Under the pieces are notes generated by a model that worked only from the letters and a program-made list of their open reading frames with translations, was not told where the DNA came from and ran no database searches. A stretch of DNA of 64,000 bases from a virus. Shown one piece after another: positions 12,613-20,284 of this stretch. A program made the position numbers and the translations under genes. The stretch is taken from the IMG/VR virus record IMGVR_UViG_3300024258_001044, positions 62,001 to 126,000 of that record; one strand, written 5' to 3'. Numbering within the stretch: the first letter of the stretch is position 1; each line of letters begins with the position of its first letter.

Positions 12613-13389
12613 TCAGCCGATCATCTCACCCTGCTCTCCGGTCCATTCCAACAGTTCGCCGTAGCTCTCCGGCAGGCGAGGGGCGTCCACGGGCGTCCAC
12701 CCGTGACCCGTTCGGGCGTGGCTGATCTTCGCCGACAGGTAGCAGTATTTCCCGCGCCCCCGCACGAGCGGCGAGATCGCGATCGCTCCGCCCTCGCCGA
12801 GCGCCACGATGGGCGGACGCTCGCCCGTGATCGCCTCCAGGCGATCAAGCTGACCGCACGCGGCCATGTTCGGGATCTCGGAGTGGAGCAGCTTATCCCA
12901 CCCCACCGTCAGGTTCGGGCGGCGCTCCCGCAGAATGCGGCCTGCGTCAAAAGCGCAGCGCCACCACTGCCCGCTGGCGTCCTGCCAGAACTGGATCACC
13001 GGGAGCAACGTCCCCCGCTGCGCCGCAAGATGCATCCCGAAGTAGTGCTCAGCCTTGGAACCTGAGATGATGGAGTTTCTCGGGGCGTGATCGTCGCCGA
13101 TGTAGTCTGACACCTTCAGACTAATCCCGATCTCCAGCCCATCGAAAATCCCGTGAACGTCAAAGAACACCTGACCGCGCCCGGCCTTCGACTCTTTCGC
13201 CGGAGTAATCAACAGCTTACCGCCGCCGTCCACCGGGTTCAGGTTCCCGTCCCGACCCATACGGTCGGGGAAAGTAGCGGAGACGAACCCATTGGGCACG
13301 TCCCGCGAGTAACTGACATTCTGTCCAGTCGCGGCGAGTGCCGCGTCGATCACCATATTGGTCAGTTCGACCCGTGAACCCTTACCCAT
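12613..13389 (-). CDS. hypothetical protein (258 aa)
   Basis: This is the first gene of the P16 module. The ATG at 13389 (MGKGSRVELTNMVIDAALAA) is preferred because the in-frame ATG at 13428 lies within a few bases of the promoter TATA. The protein has a central Trp-rich part (IQFWQDASGQWWRCAFDAG) and looks like a mixed alpha/beta enzyme or structural protein. No motif allowed a family call. It is the largest protein in region 1. Confidence 0.7.
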   Translation of the reverse strand: MGKGSRVELTNMVIDAALAATGQNVSYSRDVPNGFVSATFPDRMGRDGNLNPVDGGGKLLITPAKESKAGRGQVFFDVHGIFDGLEIGISLKVSDYIGDDHAPRNSIISGSKAEHYFGMHLAAQRGTLLPVIQFWQDASGQWWRCAFDAGRILRERRPNLTVGWDKLLHSEIPNMAACGQLDRLEAITGERPPIVALGEGGAIAISPLVRGRGKYCYLSAKISHARTGHGWTPVDAPRLPESYGELLEWTGEQGEMIG

Positions 13390-13429
13390 GCTGTCCGCCC
13401 GTTGTGTGTAGTTTTTCGCTCCACCCATC

Positions 13430-13452
13430 TATAACACCTTGTCAGTTACTTA
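13430..13452 (-). promoter_or_regulatory. module promoter P16
   Basis: Copy 16, the rightmost (TATAACACCTTGTCAG then TTACTTAG). The GC-rich region ends a few bases beyond it. Next to it is a modified box, TTTTGCACCCC instead of TTTTCACCCC. Confidence 0.6.
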
Positions 13453-13460
13453 GAAAGGTT

Positions 13461-13486
13461 TTGCACCCCATGCAAGATCCATGCCA
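13461..13486 (-). promoter_or_regulatory. -24/-12-like site S7
   Basis: The minus strand reads TGGCATGGATCTTGCA. The plus-facing half is reduced to a TTGCA, so it is half of the palindrome. Confidence 0.45.
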
Positions 13487-13517
13487 GGTTTCTGGGCTGC
13501 CGCTGCTCGCGCCACGT

Positions 13518-13554
13518 TGGCATGGTTCGTGCAGTGTATGCAAAACCTGTGCCA
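13518..13554. promoter_or_regulatory. facing -24/-12-like palindrome S8
   Basis: The plus strand reads TGGCATGGTTCGTGCA and the minus strand TGGCACAGGTTTTGCA. It is a complete palindromic copy outside the module array. Confidence 0.5.
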
Positions 13555-13567
13555 CCTTTTCTTTCTT

Positions 13568-13583
13568 TGCAATAACCGTACCA
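13568..13583 (-). promoter_or_regulatory. -24/-12-like site S9
   Basis: The minus strand reads TGGTACGGTTATTGCA with no facing partner. Confidence 0.45.
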
Positions 13584-13667
13584 ACACTTTTACTTTTAAT
13601 AAAGTGTTGACATAAACTTAACAAGTAAAGATCGTTTCATGTCTTGACAAAGTCTTTACAACTTATA

Positions 13668-13709
13668 TGGCACGATTCTTGCTGGGGCCGAGTTGGCACG
13701 GTTCTTGCA
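13668..13709 (+). promoter_or_regulatory. tandem -24/-12-like sites S10 and S11
   Basis: Two plus-strand matches, TGGCACGATTCTTGCT (13668-13683) and TGGCACGGTTCTTGCA (13694-13709), lie 26 bases apart, both pointing toward the plus-strand operon about 540 bases away. They are single-ended, so they look most like true sigma-54 promoters. No coding start follows closely. Confidence 0.5.
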
Positions 13710-13754
13710 GATATGCCGCACCGTGGTTTCCATTTTAAACAAATCTAAGCCATG

Positions 13755-13836
13755 TTTTATGTTTAAGCGATTCCCTAAACTGTTTTTTATGTTTAAGCCG
13801 TTCCCTAAGCCATTCCATCTTTAAGCTATTCCTTTA
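13755..13836. repeat. imperfect direct repeats in AT-rich spacer
   Basis: Two 26-base copies (TTTTATGTTTAAGC then TTCCCTAA) at 13755-13780 and 13785-13810 are spaced by 30 bases, with a decayed third at about 13815-13836. More degenerate TTCCTTA/TTATG elements run on to about 13,930. No gene is evident from 13,450 to 14,246. The stretch could be a leader, replication or protein-binding region. Confidence 0.6.
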
Positions 13837-14191
13837 CCTCTTATGTTCTTACGTATAAGTTATTCCTTATGGGTTTATGTTCATGTGGTTCTTATGTTCC
13901 CTATGGGATCTACATATTCCTTAGGGGATTTATGTTTCTTATTCGCCTATGTTATTTGCTCTTGGGTTCTTATCTTGTCTAGGACTAGTACGCATTCGGA
14001 TAGAGCTTGTTCTCTTCGACGTTTCCTTTTCAAGTTATAATATTCCGCCCGATTTGATTTGGATATTTGGATTTATAAGTTTGCTGTGGTAATGTGGATT
14101 AAAATGGTTATGATAATCAGGTAGTCTTTGGTTTGAAAAGAGTTCAAATTGTGGCATTAAGTATTTTAGGGGATTTTAATTAACATTAAAT

Positions 14192-14218
14192 TGATGTTCA
14201 AAGGGAATTGGTACAATA
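14192..14218 (+). promoter_or_regulatory. possible sigma-70-like promoter of the plus operon
   Basis: TTGATG and TACAAT are separated by 15 bases, 29 bases before the TTG start at 14247. The spacer is shorter than ideal, so this is tentative. Confidence 0.3.
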
Positions 14219-14246
14219 AATTGGAGAGAGATAAGAGAGGCAGAAA

Positions 14247-15269
14247 TTGATAAAAACTTATAAGGGGCTGATGATGTTATCGGAAGAGTTGGATTTGTGG
14301 TTGGGAGTGGATTTATGTTTTCGGGATCTTTTTAATGGAGTATATCCTGTGTGGTTTAGTACGGGGATTATTGATGAGCCTTATGCTTTGGCATTGGGTC
14401 CTGAGTCGGTTGCTTCTTTTGGTCCTGATGTTGAGTTATATCCTTCCTCTTATGTATCGGTTTACTCTATGGTATTTGAGAAGTATTTATCTCCATTGTT
14501 TTCTATGAAGCATGGTGGTTTGGGTGGTGGTTTGGATGGTGCTTATGAGTTCCGTTGTTTTGAGGTTGATGGTGAGTATCTATTTAAGAACATTGATGTT
14601 GATCCTATGCGTGATTCTTCATTGGACTTTATTGGTCGTGGTTCTTCGAAGATGGTTGCCACTTTGAATTGGGCATTTGAGGTTATAGCTGAGTGGAAGT
14701 TGGAGTTTATGCCTGGGCTTCAGGACTTATCTTTGGGGGATGCAGGTTCGGATTGTTTCATTGATTCTGAGGATCGTGCGAGCATTGGTGTTGAGAGCGT
14801 TTATCAGTTTCGCGAGAATGATTGGCTTCCATTCCTTAATTCTTCTGCCTATACCATGATTCACAAGGGTTCTTATTGGGGTCATAGCATGTCTGAGGGA
14901 TTGAACCATATTGGTGAGGTTGAGTTGCGTGAGGGTATTTACCAGCTTTATTTTAATTGGGTGGAGGTAAATGATTCTCCTCCGACCATGACTTGTTCTA
15001 ATGGTGCCTATTCAATTAAGTTATCTGAAGTTGGGAATCCTGTTCCTGTTGAGGTAAGTTATGAGAGCCATATCATCGGCAGCGGTGGGGATTTGTATGT
15101 TGGTTCTGTGGGTTATGATCCTTATTTATCTTCGAGCGGTGCTGTTGGGACTTCTTTGATGGATCTTATTGACAGTCCGATTCGCACTTTGAGTATGGGG
15201 TCGGTAGTTGCGGAGCCTTCATGTTCTATATGTGACAATAAAGAATCCGGTAAAAAGGATGTAGAGTGA
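14247..15269 (+). CDS. hypothetical protein (340 aa), first of plus-strand operon
   Basis: The frame starts at a TTG (14247) with AGAGAGG upstream; ATGs at 14271 and 14274 behind AAGGGG are alternatives. The protein has many Gly/Ser/Tyr-rich strands, the segment CFEVDGEYLFKNIDVDP, and a C-terminal CSICDNKESGKK with a CxxC. Codon use is strikingly T/G-rich compared with the minus-strand genes next door. The next gene overlaps its stop (GTGA). I do not recognise the family. Confidence 0.7.
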   Translation: MIKTYKGLMMLSEELDLWLGVDLCFRDLFNGVYPVWFSTGIIDEPYALALGPESVASFGPDVELYPSSYVSVYSMVFEKYLSPLFSMKHGGLGGGLDGAYEFRCFEVDGEYLFKNIDVDPMRDSSLDFIGRGSSKMVATLNWAFEVIAEWKLEFMPGLQDLSLGDAGSDCFIDSEDRASIGVESVYQFRENDWLPFLNSSAYTMIHKGSYWGHSMSEGLNHIGEVELREGIYQLYFNWVEVNDSPPTMTCSNGAYSIKLSEVGNPVPVEVSYESHIIGSGGDLYVGSVGYDPYLSSSGAVGTSLMDLIDSPIRTLSMGSVVAEPSCSICDNKESGKKDVE

Positions 15270-15616
15270 TTTCGATTTTAGATTTGCCGCCGCCTCATGA
15301 CGTATGGGAGGGTGACACCTATTGGGGAGTTCTTTACTATCATTATCCTGATGCCATTGGTTCAATGCATTTTTGTCGGGATAGTACGGAGGTAACTTAT
15401 CTACCTAACGAATTGTGTCACACGATTCTGGATATGGAGCGCGACAAATACATCGCCCCCATGTTTTCCTTTGAAGGGTTTGAGGGAGAGATTGTTATTT
15501 TTTATCTGAAAGCTATTAGGGATCCTGAGGATTCTGAATTATATGTTGATGCTCAAAAGGTTATTAGGAGAATAGAGGATGTTAAACGAGCAAGTATTGC
15601 CGGCTGTGCTGGCTGA
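15266..15616 (+). CDS. hypothetical protein (116 aa), GTG start
   Basis: The GTG at 15266 overlaps the upstream stop, implying coupled translation. It begins MISILDLPPPHDVWEGD and contains YYHYPDAIGSMHFCRD. It is an acidic alpha/beta protein of unknown family. Its last 38 bases overlap the following gene in another frame. Confidence 0.65.
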   Translation: MISILDLPPPHDVWEGDTYWGVLYYHYPDAIGSMHFCRDSTEVTYLPNELCHTILDMERDKYIAPMFSFEGFEGEIVIFYLKAIRDPEDSELYVDAQKVIRRIEDVKRASIAGCAG

Positions 15617-15854
15617 CCTTAAGGATATCAAGGATGTATGGGAGAATAATGATTCATCTCTTTCCATTCTATTCTGTGAGTCAGGGATGAAATCAAAAAT
15701 ATGCGAGAATGATATCCTGAACGAACACTTTGAATCCCGTCATGGGTTTCGTGAGTATTGTGGAGATACCATTGTGTATATAGGAGTTCTCACGTTGTTT
15801 GAGGGTTTAGCTCATTTATATGTCCCCGCGATTAGGATGGTTGAACATGGGTAG
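15579..15854 (+). CDS. hypothetical protein (91 aa)
   Basis: The ATG at 15579 lies inside the end of the upstream gene, preceded by a GAGGA. The product begins MLNEQVLPAVLADLKDIKD and is acidic. A hydrophobic C-terminal strand pattern resembles that of the 116-aa neighbour (both end in a 'GEIVIFYLKAI'/'GLAHLYVPAI'-like strand), so the two may be distant duplicates. The function is unknown. Confidence 0.55.
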   Translation: MLNEQVLPAVLADLKDIKDVWENNDSSLSILFCESGMKSKICENDILNEHFESRHGFREYCGDTIVYIGVLTLFEGLAHLYVPAIRMVEHG

Positions 15855-16719
15855 TAGAAAGAATCATGGTAGAGTTGTGAGAATAAAGACTGATAAGGAG
15901 CGCCTCAAGGATCGTGTCTTAGAAGAGAGGGAGGCTCAGCGTAGGCTTAGGGAGAGGCATGGTGTGCCTAACCTTTCTCTTATCGAAGAATTTTTATCCC
16001 TCCCTTATTGGGCGAGATATGATCTTGACAACACCAGCACAAATAGCGCATTCTATTCTTGGGTTCTTGATCATGATCTATTTGATAGAAAACCTCATAA
16101 GATTCATAAGTGTATTGAGGCAGATTTCTATACTCATCCTGCTTATGTAATGGAGTCCATGGTGACTAAGCCTATACACTGGTATGTCCGAGGGACTCCA
16201 GGGAGAACTGCGGCTACCTTAAGCATCCCATGCGACCATGAGTATGTTATTAAATCCATTTTCGATATGATTGCTCGTATTGATATGGATATCACATCTT
16301 TTGGTGTCGATTCTGAATCGAAGACTGTTCATATCTTATTGGATGGGACGCATCGCATGGAGGAATCGTTCAACGATGAGTATCAAGCCATTATGAAGCT
16401 CTACCGTTTCGTATGGGAGCTTCATAATGAGATTTTCTGCCCATCATTATCGGATCTTAAAGGGCAGTATGATATCACCTATGACGATGATGCTGGCGAG
16501 AACTACATCGAACTATTTGACGTAGTTGCTTTAGGTTCTTTCATGCAAGATTATAATAAGTTCGCAAGGCGGGGCGTACTCCTTCCCCTTAATCAGATTA
16601 GGTCTATTCAGAACTCATATCTTTATGACAATAGTAATTTGGGTGTAATTGAATTAGGAAAAGCCACCCTACTTGAGGGTGACTTTATCATTTGTTATGC
16701 TCTGAACAAACTGTCGTAG
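15847..16719 (+). CDS. hypothetical protein (290 aa)
   Basis: I start it at the ATG at 15847 (MGSRKNHGRVVRIKTDKERL), overlapping the previous stop by eight bases. The N-terminus is a long charged helix, followed by an alpha/beta body (SFGVDSESKTVHILLDG). Several regions end in the same 'EGDFIICYALNKLS'-type strand as its neighbours. It closes the plus-strand operon. The family is unknown. Confidence 0.7.
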   Translation: MGSRKNHGRVVRIKTDKERLKDRVLEEREAQRRLRERHGVPNLSLIEEFLSLPYWARYDLDNTSTNSAFYSWVLDHDLFDRKPHKIHKCIEADFYTHPAYVMESMVTKPIHWYVRGTPGRTAATLSIPCDHEYVIKSIFDMIARIDMDITSFGVDSESKTVHILLDGTHRMEESFNDEYQAIMKLYRFVWELHNEIFCPSLSDLKGQYDITYDDDAGENYIELFDVVALGSFMQDYNKFARRGVLLPLNQIRSIQNSYLYDNSNLGVIELGKATLLEGDFIICYALNKLS

Positions 16720-16727
16720 TTCATTTA

Positions 16728-16752
16728 ACAATGAAAAACATTGTTAAATCAG
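16728..16752. terminator. convergent hairpin between plus and minus operons
   Basis: TTTAACAATG and CATTGTTAAA pair perfectly (10 bp) around AAAAA, exactly between the stop of the 290-aa gene and that of the minus-strand gene. It is AT-rich with little U tail, so it is probably a modest bidirectional terminator. Confidence 0.5.
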
Positions 16753-17168
16753 AGTTCGGGGAACTCTAAGACGTTTCCTTCTAACTCGGGTCCTTCTGGA
16801 AGACCGACATCGTCAGTCATTGGCTCATCGCCACCAGTAAGGGCACCGTACTCATCTGAGAAATGCTTTGCAGCATCCTGTGCTTCCTCCAAGGTTTCGA
16901 ATGCTCCACCGAGTAGGGCTTCTACAAAACCAGAAAGAGCTTCAAGTTTCCCTTCCTCGCCGAACTCTCTAATGTCATCTGACAGGGGAGGAGAGAGATC
17001 GCTTAGACCAGAATCTTCCTGCGACATTCCTTCATCGAATGATGGGAAATTAATTAGTTCCCCTTCTTCTGCCAATCTTACCAAAGCTGCATCGATTGCC
17101 GATGCGGCTTTTGTTTTGCCCTCTGCATCCATTTTGGTTGCGAGGTCTGCTAACTTCTTTAAGCTCAT
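16749..17168 (-). CDS. acidic protein with N-terminal helical tag (139 aa)
   Basis: An AAGGAG ribosome site precedes the ATG at 17168. The first 30 residues (MSLKKLADLATKMDAEGK...) form the helical 'L..LA..LD..G....A..ID' motif found at the start of four other proteins here. The rest is acidic and low in complexity, apart from a 60-residue helical part. I infer that the tag marks virion or complex-associated proteins. Confidence 0.7.
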   Translation of the reverse strand: MSLKKLADLATKMDAEGKTKAASAIDAALVRLAEEGELINFPSFDEGMSQEDSGLSDLSPPLSDDIREFGEEGKLEALSGFVEALLGGAFETLEEAQDAAKHFSDEYGALTGGDEPMTDDVGLPEGPELEGNVLEFPEL

Positions 17169-17291
17169 TCTATTCTCCTTGCGAATGATGTGTTTGTGTA
17201 GCGCCCCTGAGGGCTATTGTGTGCCTTTCTTTATATTCGGTAGGTCAGGACATGTTTTAATGTCCGCAAATTATATAAAGGCCCCTACGGG

Positions 17292-17990
17292 TTAATTAAC
17301 CCTCTGATAATTCTTAAGCCTCTTGGCTACCTTACGCCAATCGACTCTTCCAAGAAACCAATCAACGTAGGCTTCTTTATCCAATCCAAAATCCGTGTAG
17401 TATGCGTGTTCCCACATATCTAAGGCAAGGACTGGTACACTATGAATAGATGCTCCAATCTCATGGAGATCGAATGCATCAAGGTATAGTTTCTTTTCTT
17501 TAAAGCAATAAGAGAGAACAACCCAACCATTTCTGGATACGTTAGCCATTCTTTTCAGATCGCCATCAAGATCTTTCCATTTGCCATCATAAGCAGCTTT
17601 GAATAGCTTATCTATGTTGGCATTTTTAGTTGTAGCATATGGCTTAGACTCGTAGGCATCGGTAAAGTAAAGTTCGTGAAGGAACTCAGCATTACCGTTA
17701 TGAGAGAGACCTTTTGCGATCTCTCTAAGCTCACCCATGTTGGGCGAGTCCTTGTTGTCTGTACCGTTGAATAATCTCTTGTGTTTTTTGGAGAAAGAAG
17801 AGTTAGCCTTTTTGTATGCGTCATACAGCTCTGTATGCTGCTGTACTGTTTCTTCTTTTAGTCCGCACTTATGATAACCTTTCTTGGCTTCTTTTGTAAT
17901 TTCCTTATCAAGAAAATCTCCAAGTTTATTCCAGCCTTTACGGTCTGCTTCATCTGCGAATTTAACAAGTTCTTCAAGCTTTTTGCTCAT
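17292..17990 (-). CDS. Fe/Mn-type superoxide dismutase with N-terminal tag
   Basis: It converts superoxide to oxygen and hydrogen peroxide. The start at 17990 (MSKKLEELVKFADEADR) has a GAGGA site, and the first ~35 residues are the shared phage tag. The dismutase follows: EETVQQH (ligand His52), NAEFLHELYF (His105), NGWVVLSYCF, and DMWEHAYY with Asp191 and His195, the last four-residue-spaced ligands of the family. All four metal ligands are present. The TELYDAYKK part is shorter than the usual HHxxYV, so activity needs testing. A phage copy could protect DNA or B12 enzymes from oxidants, or travel in the virion. Confidence 0.85.
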   Translation of the reverse strand: MSKKLEELVKFADEADRKGWNKLGDFLDKEITKEAKKGYHKCGLKEETVQQHTELYDAYKKANSSFSKKHKRLFNGTDNKDSPNMGELREIAKGLSHNGNAEFLHELYFTDAYESKPYATTKNANIDKLFKAAYDGKWKDLDGDLKRMANVSRNGWVVLSYCFKEKKLYLDAFDLHEIGASIHSVPVLALDMWEHAYYTDFGLDKEAYVDWFLGRVDWRKVAKRLKNYQRVN

Positions 17991-18079
17991 TTGATTCCTC
18001 ATTTCTGAATTTTTAAATCATCCATAATCTCAGATGTTCTTTCATGTTCAGAGATATATGCATTCTTTAGTAGTATTTG

Positions 18080-19549
18080 TTAATTCTTGGAGCTTAACTT
18101 CTCGTAAGATTCTCTCAATTCTCTTGCGAGTCCTTTATCGATATAATGTTCTCCAAAGTAATGTTCCACAAAGAGTTCGAAGTTAAGCTCATTAGCAGCA
18201 TCTACAGCTTTAGGGTTTTGTTTAAAAGAGAATGGAAGATAAAAATCAGCCTCCAACTCCGAGACACTAAGCACTGCCTTAAGGAATAAAGCAGGTACGC
18301 CAGCCTTAGCTGCCAATTCGCCAATGCCATCATCATTATGGAAGATGGGCTCCGAAGGCTCAGGGGTCGAAAGCGGAGTATCCCCCTGAACAGGGAGACT
18401 ATACTCCAACTCTAACTCCCTATGGACATTCGAAGCTTTTTTCTCTTTCTTACCACTCAGTAAATCATCAAAAGCTTGCTTGGAGTCTTTTCTTTTCTTT
18501 CTTTTCTTTAATTTCTTACGAAACTTATCGAGAAAATTGCTTTGATAATCATTGCTCTGTTTCATTTGAGCCTTACTGCTTAATTCTTCTTTTAGTTTAT
18601 CTGCATCAATTGGATCATACTTATATTCTTCATCAAAAGATGGTTGCAAGAATCTGTTACGAACATGTTCTTCTTCCTTGTAATTATGATTCCTATATGG
18701 GTCAAAAAAGATTGGCTGCTCATTATCTCTATATCCGAGATTGTCATAATGAGTGTCATTTTCTTTTCTTAAGAAAGAATAAATTATTGATCTTATCATT
18801 TTATGAAAGTCTTCTCTTGATATTGCTTCGCTCATTATGACCTCATAAGCGAAACTACCTCTTCCGATTTCTTTTTCTACAATATGGTTTGCGATATTAT
18901 CAACGGTATCGGTGTGTTTTCCAGAGAGAACTAAGTGAGCAATCTCTTTTAAAGTTGTCTTTATATCATTTCCATTATCGGAAATTGTAATTGGAGCTTC
19001 AAGATATTGGTTTATATCTGTCTGTCTAATGCTCTTGAATAATCTCTCGAACAATCTTGCATCTTCTTCTGAGTTATGTTCTTTTTTGTTTAATCGTTCT
19101 TGTATAACCCAAGCTCCTCTTCTTTTGCGAGAGACTGAGTAAGGAAGTTTTAATATTCCGAAGTCATATACTTTAGCATTATACTTTGCATAATCACTAT
19201 CTATCATATCTTCATTAAAGAGTCTTTCATAAAAATAAAGATCTCCTGGGTCTTCAGATAACTTCAGAACTTTGTCATCATCAGTTACGAATGCGACTCC
19301 GTAAGAGCCTGAACCAAGATATTCCTTGATAGGGTATTGCAAAAATAGTTCTGGGTTCTGCTCTACTATTTCAAGTATCTCTTCGCTTTTCGCGTGCTTA
19401 AAATCAGTGATGCTTTCTATTTTAGAAAAGGAATCTTCCAAAATTTTAAAGGTTCGGTCAAGCTGACCTTCGGGGTTTCCAAATAGAGCATCAAGTTCTT
19501 CCGCGAACTTTTTAAGAGCTTTGATTCGATTTAAAATTTTATAAGCCAT
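18080..19549 (-). CDS. protein-kinase-like protein with N-terminal tag (489 aa)
   Basis: The ATG at 19549 has an AAGGTG site five bases away; the frame upstream lacks one. Residues 1-25 form the shared helical tag. A kinase-like fold follows: glycine loop YLGSGSYGVAF (about 77-87), lysine in VLKL (96), and a later HYDNLGYR...IFFDPY that resembles the catalytic loop and the metal-binding DFG strand. A 60-residue basic linker (KKLKKRKKRKDSK) precedes a helical C-terminal domain of unknown type. It probably phosphorylates host or virion proteins, or is a pseudokinase. Confidence 0.65.
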   Translation of the reverse strand: MAYKILNRIKALKKFAEELDALFGNPEGQLDRTFKILEDSFSKIESITDFKHAKSEEILEIVEQNPELFLQYPIKEYLGSGSYGVAFVTDDDKVLKLSEDPGDLYFYERLFNEDMIDSDYAKYNAKVYDFGILKLPYSVSRKRRGAWVIQERLNKKEHNSEEDARLFERLFKSIRQTDINQYLEAPITISDNGNDIKTTLKEIAHLVLSGKHTDTVDNIANHIVEKEIGRGSFAYEVIMSEAISREDFHKMIRSIIYSFLRKENDTHYDNLGYRDNEQPIFFDPYRNHNYKEEEHVRNRFLQPSFDEEYKYDPIDADKLKEELSSKAQMKQSNDYQSNFLDKFRKKLKKRKKRKDSKQAFDDLLSGKKEKKASNVHRELELEYSLPVQGDTPLSTPEPSEPIFHNDDGIGELAAKAGVPALFLKAVLSVSELEADFYLPFSFKQNPKAVDAANELNFELFVEHYFGEHYIDKGLARELRESYEKLSSKN

Positions 19550-19691
19550 ATTACACCTTGATGATAAAAAATTTGTTAAAGCAGATAGGGGCACGGTACG
19601 AAGTAGTAGGAGGCCCGCCCAGGTGGGCTTTCATTTAATACTTGAATAATAGTTGTGTCTACGATACGCAAGTAGAAAAAAGGACTCAAAG

Positions 19692-20210
19692 ATGTTAAAA
19701 GATAATCAAATAAGGGGCTTATCCCAAAGAGAATACTCTTACGATGAATTAATACAAGAAATCAAAAGACTTGATAAGCTTGACGCAGAATTCTTCATCG
19801 GAACAGATTCTCAGGTAATCAAAAAGAAAATATCCATAGTTACTTGTGTTTGTGCAATCCTTCCGGGTGAGAACAGAGTATTCTATGTGAAACAAAAGAT
19901 TAGCAAGACAGATCTTAAGAATATGAGCATGCCTGAATTTATCATTGAAAAGACAAGAGATAATTCAGCATTAAGATTAAGAATGTTGCTCGAAGCATAT
20001 CGAAGCATTGAAGCTGCTATGGAAGTCGAGCCTTATATCAAAGGCAAGCTAAATGTCCATCTTGATGTTGGCTCAGACTCTAAAGTTAGCAAGTCTGCAA
20101 TTGCTCAAAAAGAATTGCAGTACCTTGTTCAGTCACAGGGATATGAATGTGCCGTGAAGCCTGATGCGTGGGCAGCTTCAGCAGTTGCAGATAGGGTTGC
20201 AAAATCTTAA
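19692..20210 (+). CDS. RNase H-like protein, YkuK/DUF458 family
   Basis: The start at 19692 (MLKDNQIRGLSQREYSYDEL) has an AAGGA site. The protein shows FFIGTDSQV near residue 36, a strand-helix middle, and the family-typical end NVHLDVGSDS...GYECAVKPDAWAASAVAD. The conserved Asp residues suggest a ribonuclease-H-type fold. The molecular role of the family is not well defined. It is a lone plus-strand gene between minus-strand operons, with a terminator behind it. Confidence 0.8.
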   Translation: MLKDNQIRGLSQREYSYDELIQEIKRLDKLDAEFFIGTDSQVIKKKISIVTCVCAILPGENRVFYVKQKISKTDLKNMSMPEFIIEKTRDNSALRLRMLLEAYRSIEAAMEVEPYIKGKLNVHLDVGSDSKVSKSAIAQKELQYLVQSQGYECAVKPDAWAASAVADRVAKS

Positions 20211-20237
20211 TCAATAATTAGCGTACAGTAGACACAC

Positions 20238-20273
20238 GAAAGGCCAGGGGAGAAATCCTCTGGCCTTTTTCTA
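20238..20273. terminator. bidirectional intrinsic terminator
   Basis: GGCCAGGGGA-GAAA-TCCTCTGGCC (10 bp, one G-U) is followed by TTTTT on the plus strand and preceded by A residues, giving a U tail on the minus strand too. It separates the YkuK-like gene from the radical SAM gene. Confidence 0.85.
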
Positions 20274-20284
20274 TTTGTGTAATA

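Noticed and set aside
13843-14040. 65-residue hydrophobic plus-strand frame
   Set aside because: It lies in a T-rich repeat region with random-looking hydrophobic codons and no ribosome site.
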